This document shows positions 7,007 to 16,596 of a DNA stretch of 39,520 nt, piece by piece. This DNA comes from Verrucomicrobiota bacterium. Its GTDB lineage: Bacteria > Verrucomicrobiota > Verrucomicrobiia > Limisphaerales > J093. Made by a program: the position numbers and the translations under genes. The notes beneath the pieces are model-generated. The model searched no databases. It was not told the DNA's origin and saw only the letters and a list, made by a program, of their open reading frames with translations. The stretch covers positions 1-39,520 of the forward strand of contig VHCO01000044.1 in NCBI GenBank assembly GCA_016871715.1. Direction: 5' to 3'. Every line of letters starts with the position of its first letter. Within the stretch, counting starts at the first letter, position 1.

Positions 7007-9646
7007 CTAAACCGGGCGCCGTAACGGGACGATCCAGTAGGGCGTCGCCTCGTTTAAATCAGGGTAAATCCGGCCGTTACCCACCCGGTCCATAACTTCC
7101 AAGAAGTACATCAAGTCCCAGGTAGGCGGCACCTCGTCGGCGGGGATGACGGCGCGGTACTCGTCGGTGGCGCCGGTGCGCTCCATCGGCAGCGCTCGGT
7201 AGTCCAGGTGCTGGTTTACGCTTCGATAACGCAGGCGCACCCACTTCACGCCGTCGGCGTCAGTCGCTCGAGCGGTGATGACCACGGGTTGGCCGGCCTG
7301 GGCGGCCGTCACGGGCTGGTGGATCACTTCCGGCGCCCGGCCATCGCCGCGGGAGGCGGAGGGCGGGAACGGCGGGGCCGTCTGGGTTGGGGTTTTCGAG
7401 GCGCCGGCGCGCCGGCTCTGTTCGAGGGCGGCGAGCCCGGCATCGAGAGCGGCTAACTCGTCCTGCCAATGGCCGCAGAGGTTGGCTCCGCGCACTCCCA
7501 TCATGAGGTCAGGGGCGTAGAAGTCGCCCGCCGCGCTCACGAGTTGGCGCCAGGCCTCGACGGCGTTGCGCTCGTGGGCGATCGCCGCGTCGAGGGCGCG
7601 CAGGTCCTGGGTCCGCTCGAACAAGCGGTAGTTGACGGCCGCCGGGATGCGGCGCGCGTGGAAAAGGGCCAGGTTCGCCAGGATCTTCAGGTCTGTGACA
7701 GTCGAGTCGAACTCTCGATTCCGGTTTGGGCCGACGCGCGCTTCCGCGGCGGCGACTCGAGCGCTGACATGCGCGGCTGTGTCTTCGAACCAGAGGCGGT
7801 TGGCGGCGGGCCGCAGTTGGGCCGTCTCGCCCCCCTCGAGCAGCAGTTGGGCTTCCTGGTCGAAATTGGCGAACTGTTGGATGTCGCTGCCTTCGGCCTT
7901 GGCGTAGGCGGGCAGATCGCCGAGCCGCTGTTTTTCGGCCCAGCCGCGGGTCATGGGGAAAGCGCTGTAGGGGTAGCAGGACGCCACGATAGGAGGCAGG
8001 ACGCCACTGGCTCGGTGCAATCCCTCCTCGATCAGAGGCGCCGCGTCGGGGCCGAAGCGGCGGGTGAATTCCCGTCGCCAAACCTCGGGTGGGGTGTCTG
8101 GGTTGTAGCCGACGCGGCCGAAGACTTGGAAGAAATGCCAGTAACGCTCGAACTCGTACTGGTAGTAGCGACGTGCTGGGTTGAGCAACTCGAACGGCGG
8201 GGCGTCGTGTGGCTGCGCCTCCATCTTGGTGCAGAGCGGCTCGTTGACCTCGAAGCCGGCGCCGTGGTACAGGTGGGTGCTCTCCGCGAAGCGCCGGGCG
8301 TACTCGGGGTCGCCCCACAGGAGCACGCGAGCAGTGCCGCCGTTCCACAGCCGCCAGTGCATGGTGTAGCGTTGCGGGTAGCGGAGCATGTCGGCGTAGC
8401 CGTGGCGGCGATCGTGCTGGTTTTGTTTGTTGATGTGCGTGGGATGGAAGGGCAGGCCCATTTGCTCCATCCAATACTTGGTGGTGATTCGGAAGGGCAC
8501 CCCCACCTCCGCGGCGGATTCGATGACCGAGTCTGGCAGCTCCTTCGCCCGCAGGTCGAGACGCAGGTTCGGGGCGGCCTGCCTCATGCCCACAAACACG
8601 TCCCGCCAGAACGATTCCTTCTCGCTGTTCCGCAGCCCCGACTCGTTGTGCATCCGGAACTGAATGCCGTCGAGCCCGGGCACAACTCGCACGAGCTTGG
8701 CCAGGGCCGCCTTCGTGTAGGGAACCAGGTTCTCCGCAGTGACACCCCAGACCAAACCGTGCACGGGTCGGCGCGTGGCCTCGTCAGCGCCGGGAATGCC
8801 CCCGCCCTGCACCCCGCCACGGTAGATATGGTCCCAAATGCCAACGGTAAACCGGAGTCCGCGGTCGTGGGCCATCTGCCGCAACCGGTTGAGCGCCGCC
8901 AGGTTCCGCTGCTGCTCCGCCGGTGTGATCCCCACCATCCGCACCTCGGGGAAGCCCTCGACGTCGAAGAAGTAAGGGTAACAGGGCGCCAGAAAACCGC
9001 CGTTCTCGTACCCGAAGATCACGACCAACGAGTTAAACCGGTTCCGGGCGAGGACTTCGAGGTACTTCGCCCAGTACCCTTCGTCGTAGAACCGGCTTTC
9101 CCAGTAGGCCCGGTTGAACGTGTAGAGGGAGAGCCCCCGCTCCGGCGTGTAGGGTTGTTCGTCGGCGTCGGGCACTTCGCTGAATGGGTCCTGGAGTGAC
9201 CTGCTCCCAACCACACGCTCGGCGATGTCCAGCAAGGCGTACATCAACCCGCGCGCGTCCGATCCCACCGCGAGCACAAGGCTTCTTCCTTCGCGCTCCA
9301 ACTTCCGCACCCGCAGGGCTTCTGGTCCTGGCCCAGGCACTATGCGGAACTCTCCGCTGAGACGGGCGGCTTCCCCTGGCTGGGCCGCGAGCCCGCCCAC
9401 CAGGATCGGTCCGCGGCCTGGCGCAGGCCAAGCGGTGGTTTCGGTCACTTGCACGCCTTGCCGCTGAAGGGCTTCCTTGAGTCGGTCCCAGGCGAATCGG
9501 ACCGGGGCTGGTGGCGTTGGGTCATGGACGAGGGCCACGGTTGGGAGGTCGGCGCCGCGGACGTGCCCTGCGAGCAATGGGCACGCCAGGACCAGGAGCA
9601 GGGCTGTCCGGGCGGTGCGCTCTGCGGTATGGATGGGACGTAACAT
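7007..9646 (-). CDS. Secreted GH20/GH67-like glycoside hydrolase family protein
   Basis: An 879-residue exported protein. A signal peptide (about 1-31) is followed by an alpha/beta domain (about 35-155) like the non-catalytic N-terminal domain of GH20/GH67 enzymes ('GRGPILVGG', 'RGLMYALLDIAE'). Next comes a probable TIM barrel (about 160-560) with 'RNRFNSLVVIFGYENGG', 'FTVGIWDHIYRGG' and 'QFRMHNESGL'; the Asn-Glu there is a candidate acid/base. A helical region follows, then a C-terminal beta-sandwich (about 790-879). The overall plan resembles alpha-glucuronidase/hexosaminidase-like enzymes acting on plant or algal polysaccharides, but the catalytic residues and substrate cannot be fixed from sequence. 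The start is the ATG in front of the signal peptide; no Shine-Dalgarno is visible. Confidence 0.7.
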   Translation of the reverse strand: MLRPIHTAERTARTALLLVLACPLLAGHVRGADLPTVALVHDPTPPAPVRFAWDRLKEALQRQGVQVTETTAWPAPGRGPILVGGLAAQPGEAARLSGEFRIVPGPGPEALRVRKLEREGRSLVLAVGSDARGLMYALLDIAERVVGSRSLQDPFSEVPDADEQPYTPERGLSLYTFNRAYWESRFYDEGYWAKYLEVLARNRFNSLVVIFGYENGGFLAPCYPYFFDVEGFPEVRMVGITPAEQQRNLAALNRLRQMAHDRGLRFTVGIWDHIYRGGVQGGGIPGADEATRRPVHGLVWGVTAENLVPYTKAALAKLVRVVPGLDGIQFRMHNESGLRNSEKESFWRDVFVGMRQAAPNLRLDLRAKELPDSVIESAAEVGVPFRITTKYWMEQMGLPFHPTHINKQNQHDRRHGYADMLRYPQRYTMHWRLWNGGTARVLLWGDPEYARRFAESTHLYHGAGFEVNEPLCTKMEAQPHDAPPFELLNPARRYYQYEFERYWHFFQVFGRVGYNPDTPPEVWRREFTRRFGPDAAPLIEEGLHRASGVLPPIVASCYPYSAFPMTRGWAEKQRLGDLPAYAKAEGSDIQQFANFDQEAQLLLEGGETAQLRPAANRLWFEDTAAHVSARVAAAEARVGPNRNREFDSTVTDLKILANLALFHARRIPAAVNYRLFERTQDLRALDAAIAHERNAVEAWRQLVSAAGDFYAPDLMMGVRGANLCGHWQDELAALDAGLAALEQSRRAGASKTPTQTAPPFPPSASRGDGRAPEVIHQPVTAAQAGQPVVITARATDADGVKWVRLRYRSVNQHLDYRALPMERTGATDEYRAVIPADEVPPTWDLMYFLEVMDRVGNGRIYPDLNEATPYWIVPLRRPV

Positions 9647-10003
9647 GGGGGGAATTAGACCTTGTCGGCCCCCGTCAGGCGAGCGCGAGTTCCAGCATAT
9701 TCTTGGATTAAAAAGACATGATACTTATTGTTGACACGGGGCAGTAGGTCGGAATCACGATGGCGAGTGAGAGTGACGGACCGCGCCGAAGCGGCGGCGC
9801 TGAAAGAACCGGCGCGGTGCCTGGTTGCGCCCTACGAACGGGAGGAGCGGGAGCGGCCACCTCGGCCAGGTGGTTCGTGGCATCAGCCGTCCCGTTGCCT
9901 TAAGGCAGCCCTGCCGAGGGGCGGACGTTGCGGGAGAGAGGTTGCGGGAAACAGCTTGCCTTCGGCGAGGCGCTCTGGCTCTGTGTCGGCGGCGAAGATT
10001 TCC
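9647..10003. other. Long intergenic region between divergent genes
   Basis: 357 bp separate the glycosidase-like gene (minus) from the purL start. An AT-rich island at about 9698-9735 is the likely site of one or both promoters; TTGACA at 9731-9736 has no good -10 at 16-18 bp. The frame upstream of purL stays open from 9728 but has no family similarity and is read as leader. No riboswitch was recognised. Confidence 0.4.
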
Positions 10004-12478
10004 ATGGCTGATCCTACCATCACGCCGGAACTGGTGCGGAAGCACAACCTCACCCTAGAGGAGTATGCGCGTCTCCGGGAGATCCTCGGGCGGGAGCCGA
10101 GCTATACGGAGCTGGGGATTTTCTCGGTGATGTGGAGTGAGCATTGCTCGTACAAGAACACGAAACCGCTGCTGCGGACCTTTCCGACGCGGTCGCCGCG
10201 GGTGCTCGTGGGGGCTGGGGAAGAGAACGCGGGGATTTTGGACATTGGCGACGGGTTGGCGATTGCCTTCAAGATCGAGTCGCACAACCACCCCAGTGCC
10301 GTGGAGCCGTTCCAGGGTGCAGCCACAGGGGTGGGGGGGATCATCCGAGACATTTTCACGATGGGCGCGCGGCCGGTGTGCGCGATGGATTCACTGCGGT
10401 TTGGGGAACTGAGCGAACCGGAGGTGCGGCGGCTGTTTGGCGGTGTGGTGGCTGGGATTGCGCACTACGGGAACTGCTTTGGCATCCCGACGATCGGTGG
10501 GGAGGTCTATTTCGACAAGTCCTACGAAGGCAACCCGTTGGTGAACGTGTTTTGCCTCGGCGTGCTGCGCCACGAGCAGATCGCGCGGGGCGCGGCGAAG
10601 GGGATTGGGAATCCGGTGTTCTATGTGGGGCCGGCCACGGGGAGGGACGGGCTGGCGGGCGCGGCCTTTGCCTCGCAAGATTTGACCGAGGAATCGGCCG
10701 AGCAACAGCGTGGGGCGGTGCAAGTAGGGGATCCGTTCATGGAGAAGCTGGTGTGCGAGGCGTGCCTGGAATTGCTCGCGACGGGGGCGGTGGCGGGGAT
10801 CCAGGACATGGGGGCGGCCGGTCTGACGTGTTCGACCTGCGAGACCGCGGCGCGTGCCGGGACCGGGATCGAGATTGAGCTGAGCCGCGTGCCGCAGCGC
10901 GCGCCGAACATGACGCCTTACGAGATCATGCTGAGCGAGTCGCAGGAGCGGATGTTGATCATTGTCCAGCGGGGCCGGGAGGCCGAGGTGCAGCGCATCT
11001 TCGAAAAATGGGATCTGCCTTGGTCGGAGATTGGGACGGTGACCGACACGGGGCGGATGGTGGTGAAGCACCATGGGCGGGTGGTGGCGGACATACCGGC
11101 GCGGCAGATCGCCAGTGAATCGCCGGTGTACGAGCGTGAGGCGCGCGAGCCAGGTTACCTGGCCGCGGTGCGCGCCTTTACACTGGCGGGTGTGCCGGAC
11201 ACGCAGGATCCGGGCGCCGATCTGAAGGCGTTGTTGGGGTGGCCGGTGATTGCCTCGAAGAACTGGGTTTACCGGCAGTACGATTATATGGTCCGGAATA
11301 ACTCGCTGGTCTGCCCCGGCAGCGATGCGGCGGTGCTGCGCCTGAAGCCTGACTCGCTGCCCCCGCTGAGGGTGCCGGAGCCGGAGCAGCCGTTCGAGAA
11401 GTACCTGGCGCTGACCACGGACGGCAACGCGGTGTTGGTGTACCTGGACGCCTACGAGGGGGGCAAGGCGGTAGTGGTGGAAGCGGCCCGCAATTTAGCC
11501 TGTGCTGGGGCGCGGCCGTTGGGACTGACGGACAATCTCAACTACGCCAATCCGCACGATCCCGAGCGCTTTTGGCAGTTGCGGGAGAGCGTGCGCGGGT
11601 TAGCGGAGGCTTGTCGCGCGCTGCGGATCCCGGTGACGGGCGGCAATTGCTCGTTGTACAACCAGAGCCCTGCTGGGCCGATCGATCCCACGCCGACGGT
11701 GGCGATGGTTGGCCTGATCGACCGGCCCGAGCACATCACGACGCAGTGGTTTAAAGACGAAGGGGACGCCATCTTATTGTTGGGTGAGCCGGTGAACTTT
11801 GCGGATCCGCTGCAAGGGTTGGGCGGCAGCGGTTACCTGCAGGTCGTTCGCGGTCTCAAGACGGGGACACCGCCGCAGTGCGATCTCGAGCAGGCGCAGG
11901 CGTTGCATGAGGCCTTGCACAGCCTCATCTGCAGCGGCCGGGTCAAGAGCGCCCACGACTGCAGCGAGGGCGGCCTACTGGTCTGTCTAGCGGAGGGTTG
12001 CCTCAGCCAGAACCTGGCGCGTCACACATCGCGGCTGATCGGAGCCACGGTGGACCTTCGGCTCGCGATACCGGCCGCTGTCGTGGACCGGATCACGGCA
12101 GAGTACCTCGAGGAGCAACTTGCGCCTGGTTCGACGGCTGCTAGCCCGGCGGTTGACTCTGCCCCGGGGCCCGCGGGCGCAGCCCGTGGGGAGCCGGTCG
12201 TCGACGCGGGTTCGGCGGCGGCGGAGTCGGCGCCGGAGTTGGTGCGGCTCGACGCCTTGTTGTTTGGCGAGACCCAATCGCGGGTGGTCATCACGTGTGC
12301 GGCGGAGGATGCCACGATGATGATCCAACGGGCACGGCTCTTGGGGGTACCGGCGCGCCGGTTGGGCACCGTGGGCGGGGATGAGCTCGCGGTCCAGGCG
12401 GCGGCTGGGCGGTGGAGTTGGCCGGTGGCGGAGCTCCACGAGCTCTGGTGGCACAGTCTGGGTCGCGCGATGGGGTAG
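10004..12478 (+). CDS. purL: Phosphoribosylformylglycinamidine synthase subunit PurL
   Basis: Catalyses FGAR + ATP + Gln to FGAM in purine synthesis, as the large subunit of the multi-subunit enzyme with PurS and PurQ (not in this window). The N-terminus has the family block '[19 protein letters not shown]', with the conserved His, then VGAGEENAG and [19 protein letters not shown], followed by tandem AIRS-type ATP-binding halves (second half from about '[18 protein letters not shown]'). The ATG at 10004 was chosen because [14 protein letters not shown] matches the usual PurL start; the open frame extends 92 codons upstream without similarity. At 824 residues it is longer than typical small PurL (about 740), largely because of an Ala/Pro/Gly-rich insertion at about 705-744 before '[12 protein letters not shown]'. 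Confidence 0.96.
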   Translation: MADPTITPELVRKHNLTLEEYARLREILGREPSYTELGIFSVMWSEHCSYKNTKPLLRTFPTRSPRVLVGAGEENAGILDIGDGLAIAFKIESHNHPSAVEPFQGAATGVGGIIRDIFTMGARPVCAMDSLRFGELSEPEVRRLFGGVVAGIAHYGNCFGIPTIGGEVYFDKSYEGNPLVNVFCLGVLRHEQIARGAAKGIGNPVFYVGPATGRDGLAGAAFASQDLTEESAEQQRGAVQVGDPFMEKLVCEACLELLATGAVAGIQDMGAAGLTCSTCETAARAGTGIEIELSRVPQRAPNMTPYEIMLSESQERMLIIVQRGREAEVQRIFEKWDLPWSEIGTVTDTGRMVVKHHGRVVADIPARQIASESPVYEREAREPGYLAAVRAFTLAGVPDTQDPGADLKALLGWPVIASKNWVYRQYDYMVRNNSLVCPGSDAAVLRLKPDSLPPLRVPEPEQPFEKYLALTTDGNAVLVYLDAYEGGKAVVVEAARNLACAGARPLGLTDNLNYANPHDPERFWQLRESVRGLAEACRALRIPVTGGNCSLYNQSPAGPIDPTPTVAMVGLIDRPEHITTQWFKDEGDAILLLGEPVNFADPLQGLGGSGYLQVVRGLKTGTPPQCDLEQAQALHEALHSLICSGRVKSAHDCSEGGLLVCLAEGCLSQNLARHTSRLIGATVDLRLAIPAAVVDRITAEYLEEQLAPGSTAASPAVDSAPGPAGAARGEPVVDAGSAAAESAPELVRLDALLFGETQSRVVITCAAEDATMMIQRARLLGVPARRLGTVGGDELAVQAAAGRWSWPVAELHELWWHSLGRAMG

Positions 12479-12515
12479 GCCCGGCGGCCGCGGCTGGGTG
12501 GGCGGTCGGGCTTGG

Positions 12516-12938
12516 CTACGGACTCCGTGCCGGAGCAGGTTTCGGCAGGGCTTTCGGATCGATGGCGATGAGGACCGTGTTGGCCTCGCCGACGGGGAAG
12601 TTGCGTTGGGCCAGCGCCCAAGCGACAGCGCGCTCGTCGATCTCCGGATACCCAGAGCTGGAGCGCACCTCGGCAAGGACAGGTTTGCCGGCGGCGTCAT
12701 GAGCGACCAGCATCAGGACGAGGGCGGGGGCCGGGGTAGCCTCGGAGCGGGACTTCTTCTCGGCGGCGAGTTCCTGCTGCAGTCGGACCTGTGAGGTCGA
12801 CGATGGCATGCGATCCTGGTAGGTGTGCGGGATATAGAAGTCGCGCTCGGGGTTGCTTTGGCAGGCGCAGAGCAGGAGCGAGAGGAAGGTCGCGCTCACG
12901 CCCGCTTGGACGCGGTTCTGGAGGGAAGGCGCATGCAT
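12516..12938 (-). CDS. Small TonB-C-like lipoprotein
   Basis: A 140-residue lipoprotein. The signal ends in LLLCAC, making Cys26 the likely lipidated residue. The C-terminal half ('PVLAEVRSSSGYPEIDERAVAWALAQRNFP') follows the TonB C-terminal pattern 'V..SSG...ID..A...A...R.FP'. There is no membrane-anchor/proline-rich TonB layout, so it is probably not an energy transducer itself; TonB-C-like domains also occur in stand-alone envelope proteins. It ends 37 bp from the purL stop in a convergent arrangement. The role is unknown. Confidence 0.7.
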   Translation of the reverse strand: MHAPSLQNRVQAGVSATFLSLLLCACQSNPERDFYIPHTYQDRMPSSTSQVRLQQELAAEKKSRSEATPAPALVLMLVAHDAAGKPVLAEVRSSSGYPEIDERAVAWALAQRNFPVGEANTVLIAIDPKALPKPAPARSP

Positions 12939-13129
12939 GAGGGGTTATCCATAGCACAGGATGAGCGCCATGGCCAGCGTTCTGCGCGGAGATCGGCTCA
13001 GCCCGAGTCCTTAGCGAAATGCTTGAGGGCTGCCATCGCGGGTGAGATCCAGCAGGCTCCCTGTGGGGCGCAGGTCGTCAGACCCGCAAGGGGGACGTGA
13101 CCGTCCGCGCTCCGCCTCGCTGAGGATTC

Positions 13130-13153
13130 GGGGCTCGGGGGCTCGGGTTCGGG
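13130..13153 (+). promoter_or_regulatory. Canonical G-quadruplex motif in the epimerase leader
   Basis: Four G-tracts of 4, 5, 3 and 3 guanines are separated by three 3-nt loops (CTC, CTC, TTC), ending 35 bp before the ATG at 13189. This meets the strict G3+N1-7 rule on the coding strand, so it could fold in the mRNA leader or in the non-template DNA strand. Function is inferred only. Confidence 0.5.
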
Positions 13154-13188
13154 TTGGTCTTTGAGACGGGCGCGATTACCTTCACGGC

Positions 13189-14073
13189 ATGCGCACGCTG
13201 ATCGTCGGCTGTGGTTATGTCGGGCTCGAGTTGGGCTCGCGCTTGGCGGCGCACGGCCATGAGGTGGTGGGGGTACGGCGCTCGGCGGGGGCGGAGGCGG
13301 TGTTGTGCGCGGCAGGCGTGCGACCCGTAGTCTTGGACATCAGCCGCGCCGAGGAGTTGGGTCGTTTGCCGGGTGCCTTCGACTGGGTGGTTAATTGCGC
13401 GGCGGCCGGGGCCGGTGGTGGTGGCGTGGAGGCTTATGAGCAGGTGTATTTGGAGGGGACACGAAACCTGGTGGCGGCGCTGAGGCTGCGGGGGGTGAGG
13501 CGTTATGTCTACACGAGCAGCACGGGGGTCTATGGCCAAACCGACGGGTCGCTCGTCACGGAGTCGAGCGAGACGGATGCGACCTCGCCGACTGGTCGGG
13601 TACTCTTGCAGACGGAAGAGGTCTTGAGCCGGGCCTATGCCGACTCGGCGTTTCCGGCCACGATCCTGCGGGTGGCGGGCATCTACGGTCCCGGTCGCGG
13701 TTATTGGCTGAGACAGTTCTTGGCTGGGGCGGCAGTGTTGGAGGGCGAGGGGCAGCGGGTGTTGAATATGATCCACCGGGACGACGTGGCCGGGGCGATC
13801 GCCGCCGCGCTCGAGCGGGGTGAACCCGGCGAGATCTACAACGCTGTGGACGATGAACCGGTGACCCAATGGGCGCTGTTCCAGTGGCTGGCCGATCGGT
13901 TGGGTCGACCGCTGCCGCCGGCCGCACCGGCGGGCGCAACGACGGGCGCGAATCGGACCCGGGAGCGGACCAGCAAACGGGTATCGAACCGGAAGCTCAA
14001 GACGCAGCTTGGCTATCGGTTCCAGTACCCGACCTTTCGGGAGGGGTATGCGGCCGAGCTCGATCGGGGGTGA
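13189..14073 (+). CDS. SDR-family NAD(P)-dependent epimerase-like protein (YeeZ-type)
   Basis: A 294-residue extended short-chain dehydrogenase/reductase fold protein. It starts with the nucleotide-binding motif VGCGYVG at about 6-12 and has 'DWVVNCAA' and 'YVYTSSTGVYG' at the usual places, plus 'LRVAGIYGPGRG' and a late NAVDDEPVTQ segment. Where classic epimerases have the catalytic YxxxK, this protein reads GRVLLQTEEVL, so both Tyr and Lys are missing. That fits the atypical YeeZ-like branch, whose reaction is not established. Convergent with the oxidoreductase gene across two hairpins. Confidence 0.8.
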   Translation: MRTLIVGCGYVGLELGSRLAAHGHEVVGVRRSAGAEAVLCAAGVRPVVLDISRAEELGRLPGAFDWVVNCAAAGAGGGGVEAYEQVYLEGTRNLVAALRLRGVRRYVYTSSTGVYGQTDGSLVTESSETDATSPTGRVLLQTEEVLSRAYADSAFPATILRVAGIYGPGRGYWLRQFLAGAAVLEGEGQRVLNMIHRDDVAGAIAAALERGEPGEIYNAVDDEPVTQWALFQWLADRLGRPLPPAAPAGATTGANRTRERTSKRVSNRKLKTQLGYRFQYPTFREGYAAELDRG

Positions 14074-14101
14074 GGCGGCGGACCCGAAGGCGCCGCGCGG
14101 T

Positions 14102-14152
14102 CTACCGCCCGCCGGTAGTCCATTTCGGTGGCTCGATCATAGGGGATCGAGC
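14102..14152. terminator. Paired hairpins between convergent genes
   Basis: Two inverted repeats sit in the 116-bp gap: CTACCG/CGGTAG (14102-14118) and a perfect 8-bp stem GCTCGATC/GATCGAGC (14131-14138 with 14145-14152, 6-nt loop). No U-tract follows in either direction, so this is a probable bidirectional transcription stop or barrier rather than a textbook terminator. Confidence 0.5.
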
Positions 14153-14189
14153 TTAGGCGTGCAGATGGGTGGATTGGGGGTGTGTTGCG

Positions 14190-15635
14190 CTACAGGGTCC
14201 AGCCGGCGCGGTATTCGCGTTTGACGAACTGGTTGGCCTTCTCGAGGTTCGTGAACTTCAGGTTAGCGGGGTCCCAGAGGAGGGCGTAGCGGGTCAGGTC
14301 TTGGCGCAGTTGGACCCTCAGGGCCACGTTACCGAGGAGCACGGCTTCCGCCAGGGGCGCTGCCCAGTCGAAGTTCGAGCCGGCCGGCTTGCCGCCTTTG
14401 CAGGCCTCGATCCACTCGAGGTAGTGATCGCGGACGCGGGGGATGGTGCGGGGCGGGTCTTGAAACTCGCGGCGGCGGGATTCCGGATAGATCCGGTTGC
14501 CGAGGAGGAAGCCCTTTTCGCCGATCAACAAGCGGCCGTTGTCACCCATGACCTGCTCGTCCTCGAGCCCTTCGGGTCGCGGGGGACGCAACCCACCGTC
14601 GTACCAGACGACTTTGACGGGCGGCATGGGCACGGCGCCGGCCGCCGGTCCGGTCTGGCCTTGGACGTGGTAGTTGATGGGTTGGACCTCGGCTGGGCGG
14701 GCTGGGAACCTGTAGGTGACCATCGAGCCGAGCGGGAAAGTCTCCTCATTGACGCGGGTGGACGAGGCCTGGACGCTCGACGGGGCGGTGTCGCCCAACT
14801 TGAGCGCGCGGAAGACGGGGTCCATCGAGTGGCAGCCGATGTCGCCGAGGGCGCCCGTGCCGAAGTCCCACCAACCGCGCCAGCGGAAGGGGCAGTAGAT
14901 GGGGTTGTAGGGGCGCTCGGGGGCTGGGCCGAGCCAGAGGTCCCAGTCGAGCGTGTCTGGGACGGGGGGTGTTTCTTTCGGGCGCGGGACGCCTTGAGGC
15001 CAGTACTCGTTGAAGAGGCCTTGGGAGGGACGGTCGGTCCAGATGTGCGCCTCGGTGACGGGGCCGATCGCACCGGCCCAGACGAGTTCGCAGAGGCGGC
15101 GGGTTTCCTCGGAGGCTTGGCCTTGGTTACCCATTTGGGTGGCTCGTTTGGCGGCGCGCGCGGCTTGGCCCAACTGGCGCGCTTCCCAGACGGAGTGGGT
15201 GAGTGGCTTTTCGCAGTAGACGTGTTTGCCGCGCTTGAGGCCTTCGATAGCGGCGAAGGCGTGGTGATGGTCCGGGGTAGCCACCACGATGGCGTCGATC
15301 TCCTTCACCTCGTCGAGCATTTTACGGTAGTCCTTATAGGGCTTGGCGTTGGGGTAGCGGCGGAAGGAGCCGGCCGCGTGTCGCCAGTCGACGTCACAAA
15401 GAGCGACGATGTTCTCCTCGCTGACACGCTGGATGCTGGCCAGGTCGCTGGCGCCCTGGCCGGCCGCGCCCACGCCGGCGAGGTTGAGTTTACTGTTAGG
15501 GCTGGTTTGGCCCCGAAGGCCCAGCACGCTGCTCGGCACGACCAGGAAGGCGGCCGCCGACCAGGCGGTGCGGCCGACAAACTGACGGCGAGTGAGGATG
15601 CGGGTTGGTTTCACAGGGTGTGGCTGTGCGTTCAT
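14190..15635 (-). CDS. Tat-exported Gfo/Idh/MocA family oxidoreductase
   Basis: A 481-residue NAD(P)-dependent sugar/inositol-type oxidoreductase. The N-terminus has a twin-arginine motif (TRRQFVG) and a hydrophobic stretch to about residue 45. The Rossmann domain begins LNLAGVGAAGQG and carries the family motif EKPLTHSVWEA, followed by the C-terminal alpha/beta substrate domain ('WWDFGTGALGDIGCHSMDP'). The large subfamily of Tat-signal Gfo/Idh/MocA proteins is typical of Verrucomicrobia and Planctomycetes. The start was set at MNAQPHPVK, 11 bp after the upstream PHP gene, because the open frame beyond it overlaps that gene and shows no similarity. The substrate is unknown. Confidence 0.9.
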   Translation of the reverse strand: MNAQPHPVKPTRILTRRQFVGRTAWSAAAFLVVPSSVLGLRGQTSPNSKLNLAGVGAAGQGASDLASIQRVSEENIVALCDVDWRHAAGSFRRYPNAKPYKDYRKMLDEVKEIDAIVVATPDHHHAFAAIEGLKRGKHVYCEKPLTHSVWEARQLGQAARAAKRATQMGNQGQASEETRRLCELVWAGAIGPVTEAHIWTDRPSQGLFNEYWPQGVPRPKETPPVPDTLDWDLWLGPAPERPYNPIYCPFRWRGWWDFGTGALGDIGCHSMDPVFRALKLGDTAPSSVQASSTRVNEETFPLGSMVTYRFPARPAEVQPINYHVQGQTGPAAGAVPMPPVKVVWYDGGLRPPRPEGLEDEQVMGDNGRLLIGEKGFLLGNRIYPESRRREFQDPPRTIPRVRDHYLEWIEACKGGKPAGSNFDWAAPLAEAVLLGNVALRVQLRQDLTRYALLWDPANLKFTNLEKANQFVKREYRAGWTL

Positions 15636-15646
15636 AAATCTTGGGG

Positions 15647-16531
15647 TTAGGCGGGCCGGCGCCGCTGAACGGCCTTTTGCCCGTCGGAGGCAGGGACGAA
15701 CACGTGTTGCGGGCCGAGGCCGAGCGTGCGCGCCATCTGGACGGCGTAGTCGAGTTTGCCCATGTTGGGGTAGCGCCCATTCGAGCCGAAGCTGAACTTG
15801 GCGCCTGCGGCTTTGGCGAGCTCGAGGAAGGGGCGCCGGGGCAGGCGGTAGCTGGCGCTGATTTCGAGGGCGACTTTGTGTTGGACGGCTGCGGCGATGA
15901 CCTGGGACATGCGGGCCGGTGTCCACAGACGGTCGTAGTGCGACAGGAAAGGTTCAGGCAACCAGGTGGTGTTGGCGAGGATGTCCACCGGTTGGCGTTC
16001 GAGGATCTGCACGTGCCACGCGACGTAACGGTCCATGAAGGCCTCTGCGTCCTCGAGTCCGACGCGACCGAGGGCACCCGGCTCCCAGAGTTTGACGCGC
16101 TGGTTGCTCTTGCCGGGCAAGGTCATTGCGTCGGTCAGCACGTAGTCGAGCCGGGCCAAGGTGCCGGAGGCAAAACACCCCATCCAATCGGTCCACTCCG
16201 CCTGGACGCCTTTGAAGACAGGCTTGCCTTCGAGTTGAGCCAAGTAAGCCTCGAGTTCGGCGTCGTTGCTCAGGACCACGGGATATTGGTTCTCGCGCGT
16301 GCCGGCGTGCTCGACAATACCGAATTTGACGCCCCGCTCCTGGGACAACGGCAGCACTTGCTCCAAGCTGCTGTTGTCCAAGTGGACGTGCAGATCGAGC
16401 AGTGGAAAGCCGAGGTCAGGCGCCATGGCGGGTTCGGCAGCGCCGCGGGTCGACGCGTGAAATGCCGGTGCCAGGGCGCACACGGCGCTTCCCTGGGCGA
16501 GGAAACGGCGCCGCGAGATGGGTGTTGGCAT
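15647..16531 (-). CDS. Tat-exported PHP-domain metal-dependent hydrolase-like protein
   Basis: A 294-residue protein with a twin-arginine signal (SRRRFLAQG at about 7-15). The mature part starts 'FPLLDLHVHLDNS', the first metal-binding motif of PHP-type phosphoesterases, followed by 'FGIVEHAG' and, near the end, 'LEISASYRLPRRPFLELA' and 'FSFGSNGRYPNM', which parallel the late PHP motifs. PHP enzymes hydrolyse phosphoesters with three metal ions; the substrate is unknown. First gene of a two-gene operon with the Gfo/Idh/MocA gene. The start at MPTPISRRR was preferred because the extension upstream only reads through direct repeats. Confidence 0.8.
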   Translation of the reverse strand: MPTPISRRRFLAQGSAVCALAPAFHASTRGAAEPAMAPDLGFPLLDLHVHLDNSSLEQVLPLSQERGVKFGIVEHAGTRENQYPVVLSNDAELEAYLAQLEGKPVFKGVQAEWTDWMGCFASGTLARLDYVLTDAMTLPGKSNQRVKLWEPGALGRVGLEDAEAFMDRYVAWHVQILERQPVDILANTTWLPEPFLSHYDRLWTPARMSQVIAAAVQHKVALEISASYRLPRRPFLELAKAAGAKFSFGSNGRYPNMGKLDYAVQMARTLGLGPQHVFVPASDGQKAVQRRRPA

Positions 16532-16596
16532 ATGTGAGGGGAGAGACTGGGCTAACGCGCCAGAACTGCAACTTGTTTTTCGGCTTGTCATTCGGC

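Noticed and set aside
7469..9199. A 576-codon open frame on the plus strand opposite the glycosidase-like gene
   Set aside because: Shadow of the minus-strand gene; its composition (many VEL/GVEG-type runs) is that of antisense GC-rich coding DNA.
9731..9759. TTGACA upstream of purL as a promoter
   Set aside because: No acceptable -10 at 16-18 bp, so not listed as a promoter by itself.
9728..10003. Possible 92-residue N-terminal extension of PurL
   Set aside because: PurL normally starts at the [13 protein letters not shown] segment; the extension has no similarity.
14169..15650. A 493-codon open frame on the plus strand opposite the Gfo/Idh/MocA gene
   Set aside because: Antisense shadow caused by high GC; it mirrors the real oxidoreductase frame and has no family motif.
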